From positions 1 to 64,000 of the forward strand of contig JAEINP010000003.1 in assembly GCA_016342355.1 (NCBI GenBank): a stretch of DNA of 64,000 nucleotides, read 5' to 3'. The stretch's first letter is position 1; every line of letters begins with the position of its first letter. The notes below the pieces were generated by a model. The model was not told where the DNA came from. It saw nothing but the letters and a program-made list of their open reading frames with translations, and did no database searches. This DNA comes from Desulfatibacillum sp. (GTDB taxonomy: Bacteria > Desulfobacterota > Desulfobacteria > Desulfobacterales > Desulfatibacillaceae). The translations under genes were made by a program, and so were the position numbers. Shown piece by piece: positions 53,216 to 62,362 of the stretch.

Positions 53216-54373
53216 TCAAACTTTGTTCCAGCCTCGCAGGCTCCAGGCAAGAAACAGGATGGCCAGAAGGGTCATGGCGGCGGAGAAAACCCCGATCCCG
53301 GGGATGCCCAGCCTTTCCCACAAAAAGCCCCCCATCAGGGTGCCCAAAGCCCGGCCTGCGCCGGCAAATGCCAATAAACCGCTCATGAGAGTGGCCCGAT
53401 ATCCGGGAAGCAATTCCGTGCTCAGTGCCAGGGCCGAAACAATGGTGAATTCAAAGGCCAGATAAACCAGAAAAAGCCCTATCAGAGCTGATGGCAGGGA
53501 AAAATTCAAAAAGGGCAGGAGACAATAGGTCAAGGCGCATACTCCTCCGCCCAGTGAAATGGCCCGGGGCAGCCCAATCCTGTCCGAAAGGCTTGCCGTA
53601 AGGCCTTCCCCGCACAATTCCCCCAGCCCGATGATACCCGTCCCCATGCCCAAGGCGGCAATGCCCAGCCCAAAACTCTGTTCCATCCAGGCTCCACAGG
53701 CAATAAACAGGCAGTCATTGCCCGCGCAAAGCAAAAACGAAAACCCCAGAATTCCCAGGCAAGGCCGTTCCCGAAGCAAAGCGCTCCATGCCTGCCTGTA
53801 ACCTATGCCTTGGCCCGAAGAACTTTGACCGGGATCTTTAGGAATGAAAATGGCCAGCAGGATGAAGCCCCCAAAGCACAGGACTCCCAGCAGGATAAAC
53901 GGCGATCGCCAGCCCCATTTTTCGATGGCAAAACCCACCAGAGGAATGCCCACCAGCATGCTGGCCGCCCAGCTTACCTCCAGCAGACCGACCACCAGGC
54001 CCCGTTTTTCATAGGGTATGTGCTTGCCCACATAAGCCTGGAGCGCCGGGTCAAAAATACTTTTTCCCAAACCCACCAGCAGCAGGGAGACCATCACCAC
54101 CCCGTACAAAGGCACCAAGCCACCGGCCAGCAACACCGCCGAAAGCATGGCCATAGCCCCCAGCATCATGGCCTTGTACCCCAATCGATCCGTGGCGGGA
54201 CCTATCGCCACCCCCACCAGCGTGGTTATCTGGTTGAGCGCCAGTATGGAGCTGATGGCCGTAAGGGGTACTCCCAGCCCCCGCGCCAATACCGGGGCGA
54301 AGGGGTAGGCGAAACGGCGGGCTACGTTCAGCAGAAATCGGCAATAAGTTGCTAAGGCGAACCTGAAAAACAT
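53216..54373 (-). CDS. MFS transporter
   Basis: A 385-residue, 12-helix major facilitator protein. The loop 2-3 motif appears as GPATDRLGYKAMMLG, and a second copy as ASLSDRIGLPRAISLG. Short length and lack of other motifs point to a drug or small-molecule exporter, but the substrate is unknown. AAAGG precedes the start. Its end faces the GGDEF gene 46 bases away. Confidence 0.88.
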   Translation of the reverse strand: MFFRFALATYCRFLLNVARRFAYPFAPVLARGLGVPLTAISSILALNQITTLVGVAIGPATDRLGYKAMMLGAMAMLSAVLLAGGLVPLYGVVMVSLLLVGLGKSIFDPALQAYVGKHIPYEKRGLVVGLLEVSWAASMLVGIPLVGFAIEKWGWRSPFILLGVLCFGGFILLAIFIPKDPGQSSSGQGIGYRQAWSALLRERPCLGILGFSFLLCAGNDCLFIACGAWMEQSFGLGIAALGMGTGIIGLGELCGEGLTASLSDRIGLPRAISLGGGVCALTYCLLPFLNFSLPSALIGLFLVYLAFEFTIVSALALSTELLPGYRATLMSGLLAFAGAGRALGTLMGGFLWERLGIPGIGVFSAAMTLLAILFLAWSLRGWNKV

Positions 54374-54616
54374 GCAAAGACCTTTCTTGTCGGAGTGCTT
54401 CCAAGATTTTGGACTTTGCCAGCATAGGGGGGAAAATGCAATGGAATTGGCCACAAATTGCGGGGGATGGGCACAATCTGGAATGTGCTTCCCTTGCCAG
54501 TCAATCCAATTTTAATGCGGCCCAAACAATAATCCAACAATGATGTGGGTATCTGTTGTCCGCCGACATGGCATTTTCCCTTTAAAAACCAGACCCCCAC
54601 TTTCAAGGAGAACAAG

Positions 54617-56101
54617 ATGAAACCACGAGCAAAATTTGAAAAAATAGCAGGCTGTTTGCTTGTTGCTGCAGCCCTTTTGGTCATGGCTGCAGGGCCTGTT
54701 TGCGCAGAGTCCGAGTTGTACAAAGGATTCAAGAAGGCAAAGTATGTGTTTTTGTTCATTGGGGACGGCATGGGCATGCCCCAGCGCTCCGCTGCCGAGG
54801 TTTATCTTTCCAAGGAAATCAATGGGGGAAGCCAACAACTATTGAGCATGAATCAATTTCCCGCCCAGGGTGTCACCACCACCCAGGCCAATAACCGTTT
54901 CATCACCGGTTCAGCCGCTGCCGGAACAGCCATGGCATGCGGCATCAAGACCAACATCAATTTTATCGGCGTGGACCCGGAGCTTAACCCGACGCCCTCC
55001 ATTGCCGAAATGGCCAGGGACAATGGCATGGCGGTGGGCATTGTCTCCAGCGTGTCCATTGATCACGCCACCCCGGCCGCCTTTTACGCCCATCAGCCCA
55101 CGCGTAAACTTTACCACGAGATTTCCGTGGATTTGGTGAACAGCGGTTTTGACTATTTCGCCGGAGGCGGGTTCATTGATCCCACGGGTAAAAAGTCCAA
55201 GAATCCCCAGGGAGATGCCTTGCAGATGGCCCGGGAGCACGGCTACTCGATAATTACAGACAAAGACGAGTTTATGAATTTTAGGGGCGGCAAACTCATC
55301 TCCTACAACAAAAGGCTTCCCGACGGAAAAGCCCTGCCGTACGCCATTGACACCTCCACGCTGGATATCAACCTGGAAGAATTCACCGCCAAAGGCATTG
55401 AACTGCTAAGCCAGAACAAAAAGGGCTTCTTCCTTATGGTGGAAGGCGGCAAGATTGACTGGGCCTGCCATGCCAATGACGCTGTCTCGGCCATCCAGGA
55501 TACCGTGGCCTTTGACAACTCCATCAAACAAGCAGTGGAATTCTATAAGAAACACCCCAAAAATACTGTCATCATCGTTACCGGCGACCACGAATGCGGC
55601 GGCATGACCCTGGGTTTTGCCGGAACCGATTACTCCACCCAGTTTGAAGTGCTCAGCAAGCAAAGACTATCCTTCCAGGCCTTCACCGATCACATTATGG
55701 ACAAATACAAAAAGGATCATCCCGAGGGGGGAAACTTTGACGACATGGCGCCCATGCTGAGCTACTACTTTGGCCTGGAAACACAGGGCGAAGGTCCCCT
55801 GGTGCTTAAGGATTACGAGTTGGCTGAACTCCAAAAGGCATTCCAGCAAACCATGAAGGGCGACAAGGTGAAAGCGGGAACCCAGGAATATATCCTCTAT
55901 GGTTCCTACGATCCCCTGACCATGAAGATCACCCACATACTCAACCAGAAGGCTGGTATCGGCTGGACGTCCTATTCTCATACGGGCGTTCCCATCACCA
56001 CTTCCGCCATGGGGTTGGGCGCCGATATCTTCAATGGTTTTTATGACAACACCGACATCCCCAAAAAAATCGTCTCCATCATGGGCTTCCAGGCCCTTTA
56101 G
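54617..56101 (+). CDS. phoA: alkaline phosphatase
   Basis: A 494-residue exported phosphomonoesterase. Residues 1-30 are a signal peptide ending VCAES. IGDGMGMPQRSAAEV (about 50-64) is the first metal motif, TGSAAAGTAMACG holds the nucleophilic Ser, and VTGDHECGGM is the later zinc site. It releases phosphate in the periplasm. AAGGAGAA precedes the ATG. The upstream 240 bases show no pho box I can support. A terminator follows. Confidence 0.92.
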   Translation: MKPRAKFEKIAGCLLVAAALLVMAAGPVCAESELYKGFKKAKYVFLFIGDGMGMPQRSAAEVYLSKEINGGSQQLLSMNQFPAQGVTTTQANNRFITGSAAAGTAMACGIKTNINFIGVDPELNPTPSIAEMARDNGMAVGIVSSVSIDHATPAAFYAHQPTRKLYHEISVDLVNSGFDYFAGGGFIDPTGKKSKNPQGDALQMAREHGYSIITDKDEFMNFRGGKLISYNKRLPDGKALPYAIDTSTLDINLEEFTAKGIELLSQNKKGFFLMVEGGKIDWACHANDAVSAIQDTVAFDNSIKQAVEFYKKHPKNTVIIVTGDHECGGMTLGFAGTDYSTQFEVLSKQRLSFQAFTDHIMDKYKKDHPEGGNFDDMAPMLSYYFGLETQGEGPLVLKDYELAELQKAFQQTMKGDKVKAGTQEYILYGSYDPLTMKITHILNQKAGIGWTSYSHTGVPITTSAMGLGADIFNGFYDNTDIPKKIVSIMGFQAL

Positions 56102-56174
56102 ATCGGGATGGCAGAATACTTTGCATGGGGCGTCCCCCGCCCCATGCTTCACTGAGGCAAGCGGCTTCCGCAAA

Positions 56175-56220
56175 AAACCGCCGGGGTGGCCAATATGGGT
56201 CCCACCCGGCGGTTTCATTC
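56175..56220 (+). terminator. terminator after phoA
   Basis: A long stem pairs AAACCGCCGGG (56175-56185) with CCCGGCGGTTT (56205-56215), extended by GGTGG/CCCACC, around a short loop, then CATTCTT. It lies 75 bases after the phosphatase stop. Confidence 0.7.
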
Positions 56221-56265
56221 TTAAACCCGGCCATACCGGGGCTCAATCGAGAAAGAATTCCACCC

Positions 56266-57456
56266 ATGTCAAATATTTCCAGCAGGGCCAGGGGGGCTTT
56301 TTTAAAACGGGACATGATTCTCAGCCTGTTTTTTGTGGCTATGACCGTGATCATTATGATGCTGCCCACGGGTTTCTCCAACAGAGGAGACGCCAACGCG
56401 CTTGGCTGTAAGGGCGAAGTGCTGGAAACAGACAATTCCCTCCTGCGCCAGTTCGGTATTGTGCGCATGGGCGCCCAATCCCTGGAGGTGAAACTCCTGA
56501 GCGGCCCGTTCAAAGGCGAAGTTGTTTCCGCCGAAAACCGGGTGACGGGAAAAATGGACCTGGACAAGATTTTTCTCCCGGGAGACAAAGCATACATGGT
56601 TCTCTCCGTCAAAGACGGCGCCATTCACTATGCCAATGCCATGGACCATTACCGCCTGGATGTGGAACTGATCCTCCTTTCCGCCTTTTTTTTACTGCTC
56701 ATCCTATTCGGAGGATGGACAGGAACCAAGGCTATTGTTTCCTTTATTTTTTCAGCAGCCATGATCTGGAAGGTCATGGTCCCCCTGTTTCTCAAGGGGT
56801 ACAACCCCATATTGGTGGCTGTGGCGATCGTGGTTGTGGTGAGCGCAGCAGTGATTTTTCTGGTGGGCGGGCTTACCAAACAAGGATTGGTGGCCTTTGG
56901 AGGCGCCATCGCCGGAGTGACTGCCACATGCATCCTGGCTCTGGTCTTTGGAGGGGCTTTCAAACTCCACGGGGCGGTCAGGCCCTTTTCCGAAACATTA
57001 CTGTATTCCGGTTACGCGGATCTTTCCCTCACCCGGATTTTTTTGGCCTCGGTATTCATTGCCTCGGCCGGGGCAGTCATGGACTTGGCCATGGACGTGT
57101 CCTCCGCCATGAACGAACTGGCCCAAAAAAGGCCGGACATGGGTTTTGGCGAATCCCTGAAATCAGGCATGACGGTGGGGAGGGCCGTAGTGGGAACCAT
57201 GACCACCACCCTGCTGTTCGCCTATTCCGGCGGGTATATCACCCTGCTCATGGTGTTCATGGCCCAGGGAGTGTCCCTGAGCAACCTGTTCAATCTCAAT
57301 TATGTTTCCGCGGAAATTTTAAACACCCTGGTGGGAAGTTTCGGGCTGATCACCGTGGCCCCGTTCACCGCCCTTATCGGCGCCCTGGTGTTCGCCAGGG
57401 GCCGGAAAGGCTGTGGGGAACAATTGGCAGCCGGAGATACTACCTGCCGGGAATAA
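56266..57456 (+). CDS. YibE/F family membrane protein
   Basis: A 396-residue protein. An N-terminal helix (about 17-37) is followed by a short extracytoplasmic domain with GDKAYMVLS, then about seven helices. LTRIFLASVFIASAGAVMDLAMDVSSAM and ETLLYSGYADLSL are typical YibE/F signatures. Function is unknown; related to polar-solute or nucleobase handling by some annotations. The start at 56266 has a weak ribosome-binding site. Its last 17 bases overlap the convergent gene at 57440. Confidence 0.85.
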   Translation: MSNISSRARGAFLKRDMILSLFFVAMTVIIMMLPTGFSNRGDANALGCKGEVLETDNSLLRQFGIVRMGAQSLEVKLLSGPFKGEVVSAENRVTGKMDLDKIFLPGDKAYMVLSVKDGAIHYANAMDHYRLDVELILLSAFFLLLILFGGWTGTKAIVSFIFSAAMIWKVMVPLFLKGYNPILVAVAIVVVVSAAVIFLVGGLTKQGLVAFGGAIAGVTATCILALVFGGAFKLHGAVRPFSETLLYSGYADLSLTRIFLASVFIASAGAVMDLAMDVSSAMNELAQKRPDMGFGESLKSGMTVGRAVVGTMTTTLLFAYSGGYITLLMVFMAQGVSLSNLFNLNYVSAEILNTLVGSFGLITVAPFTALIGALVFARGRKGCGEQLAAGDTTCRE

Positions 57457-57805
57457 TAATCCGGGACTGTTCCCGTTGCATGAGATCCTGCTCGCGTTGC
57501 ATCTGCTGGATTTTCTCCACCATCTCGTTGAGGGACCGCTCCATGGCTGCGGGAAAAGCCTTCAAAGCCTCTTCCAGGGTTTCCGCTTCCAGGGTTTCCT
57601 GGATGGGCAGAGGTCCCTGGGAAGACATGAGCTGGGTATGTCCAATATAAATGGTTTTACGGCTTGTATCTTCCGTCCCATCGACTTTGACGGGGACCAG
57701 CCTGCGGATAGAGGCGACCTTCAAATCCGTAATGGATTCTTCCCTGTAAAGATTATCCACATCCACCGAAAAATCGATCTCGTTTCCTTGGGCTTCCTGA
57801 TTCAT
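57440..57805 (-). CDS. conserved hypothetical protein
   Basis: A 121-residue cytosolic protein with no recognised domain. The N-terminal 70 residues look beta-rich (VASIRRLVPVKVDGTED, TIYIGHTQLM); the rest is an amphipathic helix ending in a Gln/Met-rich coiled coil (MVEKIQQMQREQDLMQREQ). Its coding pattern looks real and it is well separated from upstream genes. Its 3' end overlaps the YibE/F stop. The 294 bases upstream hold nothing I recognise. Confidence 0.6.
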   Translation of the reverse strand: MNQEAQGNEIDFSVDVDNLYREESITDLKVASIRRLVPVKVDGTEDTSRKTIYIGHTQLMSSQGPLPIQETLEAETLEEALKAFPAAMERSLNEMVEKIQQMQREQDLMQREQSRIIIPGR

Positions 57806-58099
57806 TACTACCTCCGCTGATTGGGGTGATCTGATTTAATAATGCAATGCAACTCGCACTGATAGATAGACCTCTATGGTCCATGGCTATCCGGGCCTTA
57901 AACGGAATTATCCCCTGCAAAGGCAGTCTTGGAAAAACCCATCTTTCCCGGGGAATAAAAATTCAAGTGCGGCAGCAGTCAAATTTACATACAAAAATGC
58001 TTTCCATTTACTGGCCGGACAGTCCAAGAACTCCCTCCAATATCTTGACCAAGGGGCGTTGCCAAAACGCATGCCCGGGCCTGCTGCAAATCCGCCGGA

Positions 58100-58585
58100 C
58101 TAGGCGCAGCATTTCTTATATTTTTTTCCGCTTCCACAGGGGCAGGGATCGTTCCGGCCCACCTTGGGGGTGTCACGCTTCACCGGTTTGGGGGCGACCG
58201 CCTCTCCGTCCACAAAAAACCATTTTCCGTCAATTTTGCGGAATTCAGCCAATTCGTGGTGTTTGGTCCGGGCATTGCTCTGGGTGTAACTGGCAATGAA
58301 CTCCACCTGCCCGGTCTCGTCATCCTCTCCCCCCTTGCGGGTGGAGACGACTTCCAAGCCATGCCACTGGGAATTCTCAGCCCAGTCCCTGGCGCTTTTT
58401 TCGTCAAAGTCCTCGTTGCGTTCAGGATCTATGGTTGCGCCAATATACTCGATTTCCGCCAGGCTGTATGCCGTGTACCGGGAGCGCATGAGCGCTTCAG
58501 CGGTTTTGGCTTCTGCTTCGCCCTTGATCAGGGGCTGGCAGCATGCCTCATATTCTTTTTCCGACCCGCAGGGGCATTGACTCAT
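58100..58585 (-). CDS. YchJ-family SEC-C metal-binding protein
   Basis: A 161-residue protein with SEC-C zinc motifs at both ends, [13 protein letters not shown] and [13 protein letters not shown], around an NTF2-like core ([16 protein letters not shown] ... WHGLEVVS). This matches the UPF0225/YchJ family, of unknown function. The start at 58585 follows AAAGGAA; an in-frame TTG lies 18 bases upstream. Confidence 0.88.
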   Translation of the reverse strand: MSQCPCGSEKEYEACCQPLIKGEAEAKTAEALMRSRYTAYSLAEIEYIGATIDPERNEDFDEKSARDWAENSQWHGLEVVSTRKGGEDDETGQVEFIASYTQSNARTKHHELAEFRKIDGKWFFVDGEAVAPKPVKRDTPKVGRNDPCPCGSGKKYKKCCA

Positions 58586-58599
58586 AATGTGTATTCCTT

Positions 58600-59121
58600 T
58601 CAATCTCCGGCGCTCATTATCTGGCCGGAAGTATAGCGTCTGGCAAGTTCAACATATAATTTCGCGGCCATGGTATTGGCCTGGACTTCCGAATCCTTCA
58701 GCTCACGGATCAGAACCGCCGGAACCCCCTGAATCAAAGACCTTGGGGGAAATTTTTTATGATAAGGGACCAGGGCGTTGGCGGCCACAATGCTGTCCCG
58801 ACCGATTTCAGCCCCGCTCATGACTGTGGCGTTCATGCCCACCATGACATTATCGCCTATTGTGGCGGCGCGGACGATGGCCCCATGGCCAATGGTACAG
58901 CCGTTCCCTATCACTGGTCCCATCCCCATATCCGAATGCATGACCACACAGTCCTGGACGTTGGTGCCCTCGCCTATGGCGATTTTTCCTTCATCGCCGC
59001 GAAGCACGGCATTGAACCATATACCCGAACCCTGGCCGATGGCCACGTCGCCAAAAACCTTGGCGCCATCCGCCAAAAAGACAGACTCATGAATAACAGG
59101 CTTCAGTTTCTCATTTTCCAT
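58600..59121 (-). CDS. gamma-carbonic anhydrase family hexapeptide protein
   Basis: A 173-residue left-handed beta-helix protein. Hexapeptide repeats run through the protein ([45 protein letters not shown]). In active members three His bind zinc; here MHS and IGHGA supply two, but the third position (usually IVHG) is Arg in IVRAA. The carbonic anhydrase activity is therefore doubtful. GGGAGG precedes the ATG at 59121. It lies 15 bases before ychJ on the same strand. Confidence 0.85.
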   Translation of the reverse strand: MENEKLKPVIHESVFLADGAKVFGDVAIGQGSGIWFNAVLRGDEGKIAIGEGTNVQDCVVMHSDMGMGPVIGNGCTIGHGAIVRAATIGDNVMVGMNATVMSGAEIGRDSIVAANALVPYHKKFPPRSLIQGVPAVLIRELKDSEVQANTMAAKLYVELARRYTSGQIMSAGD

Positions 59122-59257
59122 CCATGCCTCCCTTTGGCATAATTTCCTTGAACAAAAACATGGCATGGTGCTTTACCACGGCAGCACCTGCTGTTCAAGA
59201 CTCGGGAGAAAGGTTTTTTCTTTTGCAGGAGGGAAAACCGCCGGACCGGCAGCCTGA

Positions 59258-61603
59258 TCACTCTGAAGAATCCAGGACTTCCCGCACAGTGGTGGAAAGC
59301 CGGAATAATTCCAATGGTTTCATCATGTAGCCCTTGATTCCCAATGCCCAGGCCTTTTCTTCGGTCATGATTTCGCTGTACCCGGTGCATAAAACAATTG
59401 GGATATCGGGCCTGACTTCCAAAATCCTTTGGGCCAGAACCCCTCCGGTCATAACAGGCATGGTCTGGTCCATAATCACACAGTCAAAAACATGGGAACT
59501 TTGCTTAAAGGCCTTGAGTGCTTCCGGAGGGTTGTCGAACGTGGTCACCTGGTATCCCAAATGTTCCAGCATCTGGCGGCCCAGTTGGAGCAGGTCAGGC
59601 TCATCATCAATAAACAAAATATGCTCTTTGCCCCGGGGAGCGGGGAATGCGTGTTCTTCATCGGCAACTTCCCCGGCCTCGGTTTCAGGGAGATAGACTT
59701 TAAAAACAGTGCCTTTCCCTACCCCGCTTTCCACGGTAATGGCCCCTGCGTGACTTTTTACAATGCCATGGACCACAGCCAGTCCAAGACCTGTGCCCTC
59801 GCCCATTTCCTTTGTGGTGAAATAGGGGTCGAAAATCCTCTCCCTGGTCTGGTTGTCCATGCCGCGCCCCGTATCCGCCACCATCAGGCACAGATATTTT
59901 CCCGGGAGCATTTCCGGGTCCGGCAAAGTATCTCCCGGTTCAAACACCTCGTTTTCCAGGCGAACCTCCAAAACGCCCCCCGTATCCCCCATGGCATGAG
60001 ACGCATTGGTGCACAAGTTCATGAGGACCTGATGCATGGATGTGGGGTCAGCCAACACCTTGCCCGCGTCCTTCCGGATATACCGCCGGAAAGTCACCGA
60101 CGAAGGCAACGAGGCCCGCAGCAGTTTGAGCGCCTCCTTCACAACCAGATCCAACTTCACGGGCCTCTGTTCCTGACCCTTCTGGCGGGAAAAGGTAAGA
60201 ATCTGGCCCACCAGGTCCTTGGCCCGGTGGGAGGCCTTTAACACCTGAAGCAGATTTCGGTGAGCCATGGACCCTTCGGGAATTTCCATGGTGCACATTT
60301 CCGTATAACCCATGATGGCAGACAAAATATTGTTGAAATCATGGGCGATGCCCCCGGCAAGGGTGCCGATGGCCTCGGCTTTCTGGGCCTGCTGAAGCTG
60401 GGACTCCAGCCGGATTTTTTCTTCATCAGCCTGCTTCTGGGCAGTCACATCCCTGGCAAAAACAGCCACCCGGTTCACCCGGTCCTCCTGGTCGTGAATG
60501 GGATAGACCAAAATATCGTAAAACCTGGAATCTGCTTCCCCGGCAAAACGGGTGGATCTGCCGGAGTCCAGAACGCTCTGTATTTGCTCTCTTTCAATGG
60601 TGGGCAAATACTGGCTGGGCATATCCCAAAGGCAGGCGCCCAGGGCGTCATCCACAGAAAGGCGCAGGCTGGAGGCACAGGTCTGGTTCAAGGCCAGTAA
60701 GGCGCCTTCCTGGTCCAAAAGGAAAACAATATCCGCCGAGGCGTTGAGCAGGGCCCTTGCCATTTCATTGCTTTCACGCAGGGCGATTTCAATGGCCTTG
60801 CGTTCGGTCACGTCTATGGCCACGCTGATAACCCCGGCAATGACCCCGTTTTGCTTTCGCAAGGGTTCGGTGTGGGCCTGAAAGGTTCTGTGGTCCCACA
60901 CAATTTCATAAGCGCTGGAAATCCCATTCAGGGCGGCCTTGTGCGCCTTGAATGGCGCAAAGTCCGGGTCCGTGGTTCCAAAAAAATCCTCCAGGCTCAT
61001 GCCTGGAGTCTGGGTGGATTCCTGGCCAATGGTCTCCAGGGCTGATCCCAGAGACAAGGTATTCCTCAACTCCATGTCCGTGGTCCACATCATGGCGCCC
61101 GGTAATTGCTCTAAAAGCACGCGGAGGCGTAACCGGGAGTCGTTCAGAGCTTCCTGGGCGACCCTCTGATCGGTCACGTCAAAAAAAATGCCTAAAATAC
61201 CGTTGATAACTCCCCGGGAATAAATAGGGGAAAGAAGATTGTAGTAAACTCTGGAAGGATTTTCGCCGGTCCTGGCCTCCATTTCCCAGGCCACTGTCTG
61301 CCCCTGAAGCACTTTGGACTTGTTCTTTTTCAGCAAACCGAGATCCGAAACTGGCAGCCCATAGGAAATGTCTGATCCCCGGAGTGCTTCCCCCCAATGC
61401 CTCCTGGACAAATGGCTTTGCAAAATGACTTGGTCCTGAAGATCCTGGACCCAAAAGTCAAACGGAAGGCTTTCCAGCATGCTCCGGGAAAAAAACTCTC
61501 CATCCCATTGGGCCTGATGGAGTTCGTTTTCCATGTCACGAACCTGGTTTTCCAGGTTTCGGACCTTGGCTTCCAATTCTTCATAGCTGGGCTTTTCGGA
61601 CAT
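59258..61603 (-). CDS. multi-PAS hybrid histidine kinase with receiver
   Basis: A 781-residue signalling protein. A short N-terminal coiled coil (SYEELEAKVRNLENQV) is followed by three to four PAS domains. HisKA has GGIAHDFNNILSAIMGY with the phospho-accepting His; HATPase shows DTGRGMDNQTRERIFDPYFTTKE and GTGLGLAVVHGI. The C-terminal receiver has LFIDDEPD and VIMDQTMP, the Asp being the phospho-acceptor. No membrane helix or DNA-binding output is seen. GGGAGAAG precedes the start. Confidence 0.92.
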   Translation of the reverse strand: MSEKPSYEELEAKVRNLENQVRDMENELHQAQWDGEFFSRSMLESLPFDFWVQDLQDQVILQSHLSRRHWGEALRGSDISYGLPVSDLGLLKKNKSKVLQGQTVAWEMEARTGENPSRVYYNLLSPIYSRGVINGILGIFFDVTDQRVAQEALNDSRLRLRVLLEQLPGAMMWTTDMELRNTLSLGSALETIGQESTQTPGMSLEDFFGTTDPDFAPFKAHKAALNGISSAYEIVWDHRTFQAHTEPLRKQNGVIAGVISVAIDVTERKAIEIALRESNEMARALLNASADIVFLLDQEGALLALNQTCASSLRLSVDDALGACLWDMPSQYLPTIEREQIQSVLDSGRSTRFAGEADSRFYDILVYPIHDQEDRVNRVAVFARDVTAQKQADEEKIRLESQLQQAQKAEAIGTLAGGIAHDFNNILSAIMGYTEMCTMEIPEGSMAHRNLLQVLKASHRAKDLVGQILTFSRQKGQEQRPVKLDLVVKEALKLLRASLPSSVTFRRYIRKDAGKVLADPTSMHQVLMNLCTNASHAMGDTGGVLEVRLENEVFEPGDTLPDPEMLPGKYLCLMVADTGRGMDNQTRERIFDPYFTTKEMGEGTGLGLAVVHGIVKSHAGAITVESGVGKGTVFKVYLPETEAGEVADEEHAFPAPRGKEHILFIDDEPDLLQLGRQMLEHLGYQVTTFDNPPEALKAFKQSSHVFDCVIMDQTMPVMTGGVLAQRILEVRPDIPIVLCTGYSEIMTEEKAWALGIKGYMMKPLELFRLSTTVREVLDSSE

Positions 61604-61643
61604 GCTCTTCTCCCTGGCGGCTTGAATGCCTGGAGACTCCACA

Positions 61644-62361
61644 TCATGATGCCGTGGAAAAACGGATCCAGCCCAAGTTTACCATAGCCGACGCCAAAAG
61701 CACATCTGCGGTAAGGGCCACACCCAGGCAGGTGGGCAATAGGGTCCCGAATATTTGAACGCTGAAGTAATCTGAAAACGAAAAGGTCGAAAAGCCCGCC
61801 ACCAGGATGACAGAGGACATGATGATGGCCCGACCGGAATACTGCAACGTATTTCTGACAGATGCTTGCGGATCGTCAGTCTTACCGAATTCCAAACGCA
61901 ATCGCAACAGAAAATGTATGGTATCGTCCACACCAATGCCTATGGCTATCATTAGCACGCTCAAAGAGTCCGTGTCCACAATATCCCAACACAGGCCGGT
62001 ATACCCAAGCAACACCAACAGGGGCAAGGCGTTGGGAATCATGGCTCAAAATCCAGTCTCGGGTAAGAGGATCGGAAATCAGGGTGTGGATCACCTCCTC
62101 CGGCCTTTTCGGTTGTGCCTCCAGAATGTCCGCGTAATCTTCTATAACCTAATATGCACTCGGGATTAAGGAGTCTCCCCCATACACGGAGTTTTTGTTC
62201 AGATAACGTTCATAATCGGGATTATTGGAGAAAAAAAGCTCGCCTACGCTGGAGGAAATAGTGGCCTGAAACAGATAACGCCCAAAAAACGCCGTGATCA
62301 GCAAAAAGAACAGAACAACCACAAGACGATGACGGAGGACAAACCGTATATAGAAACCCAT
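61644..62361 (-). pseudogene. RND/MMPL-type transporter, decayed
   Basis: Remains of a transporter that should exceed 700 residues. It starts at 62361 (MGFYIRFVLRHRLVVVL, first helix), reaches an in-frame TAG at 62149-62151, continues in frame as EDYADILEAQPKRP and ISDPLTRDWILS, then jumps frame near 62040 to IPNALPLLVLLGYTG and ends with the last helices (IGIGVDDTIHFLLRLRLEF). At least one nonsense codon and a large internal deletion have removed most of the protein. It lies between two kinases on one strand, 1 base after the stop of the first. Confidence 0.82.
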
Positions 62362-62362
62362 G

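Noticed and set aside
62149-62151. TAG read as pyrrolysine in the transporter remnant
   Set aside because: Reading through gives a plausible continuation, but a frame jump and large deletion near 62040 show the gene is dead, so recoding is not needed.
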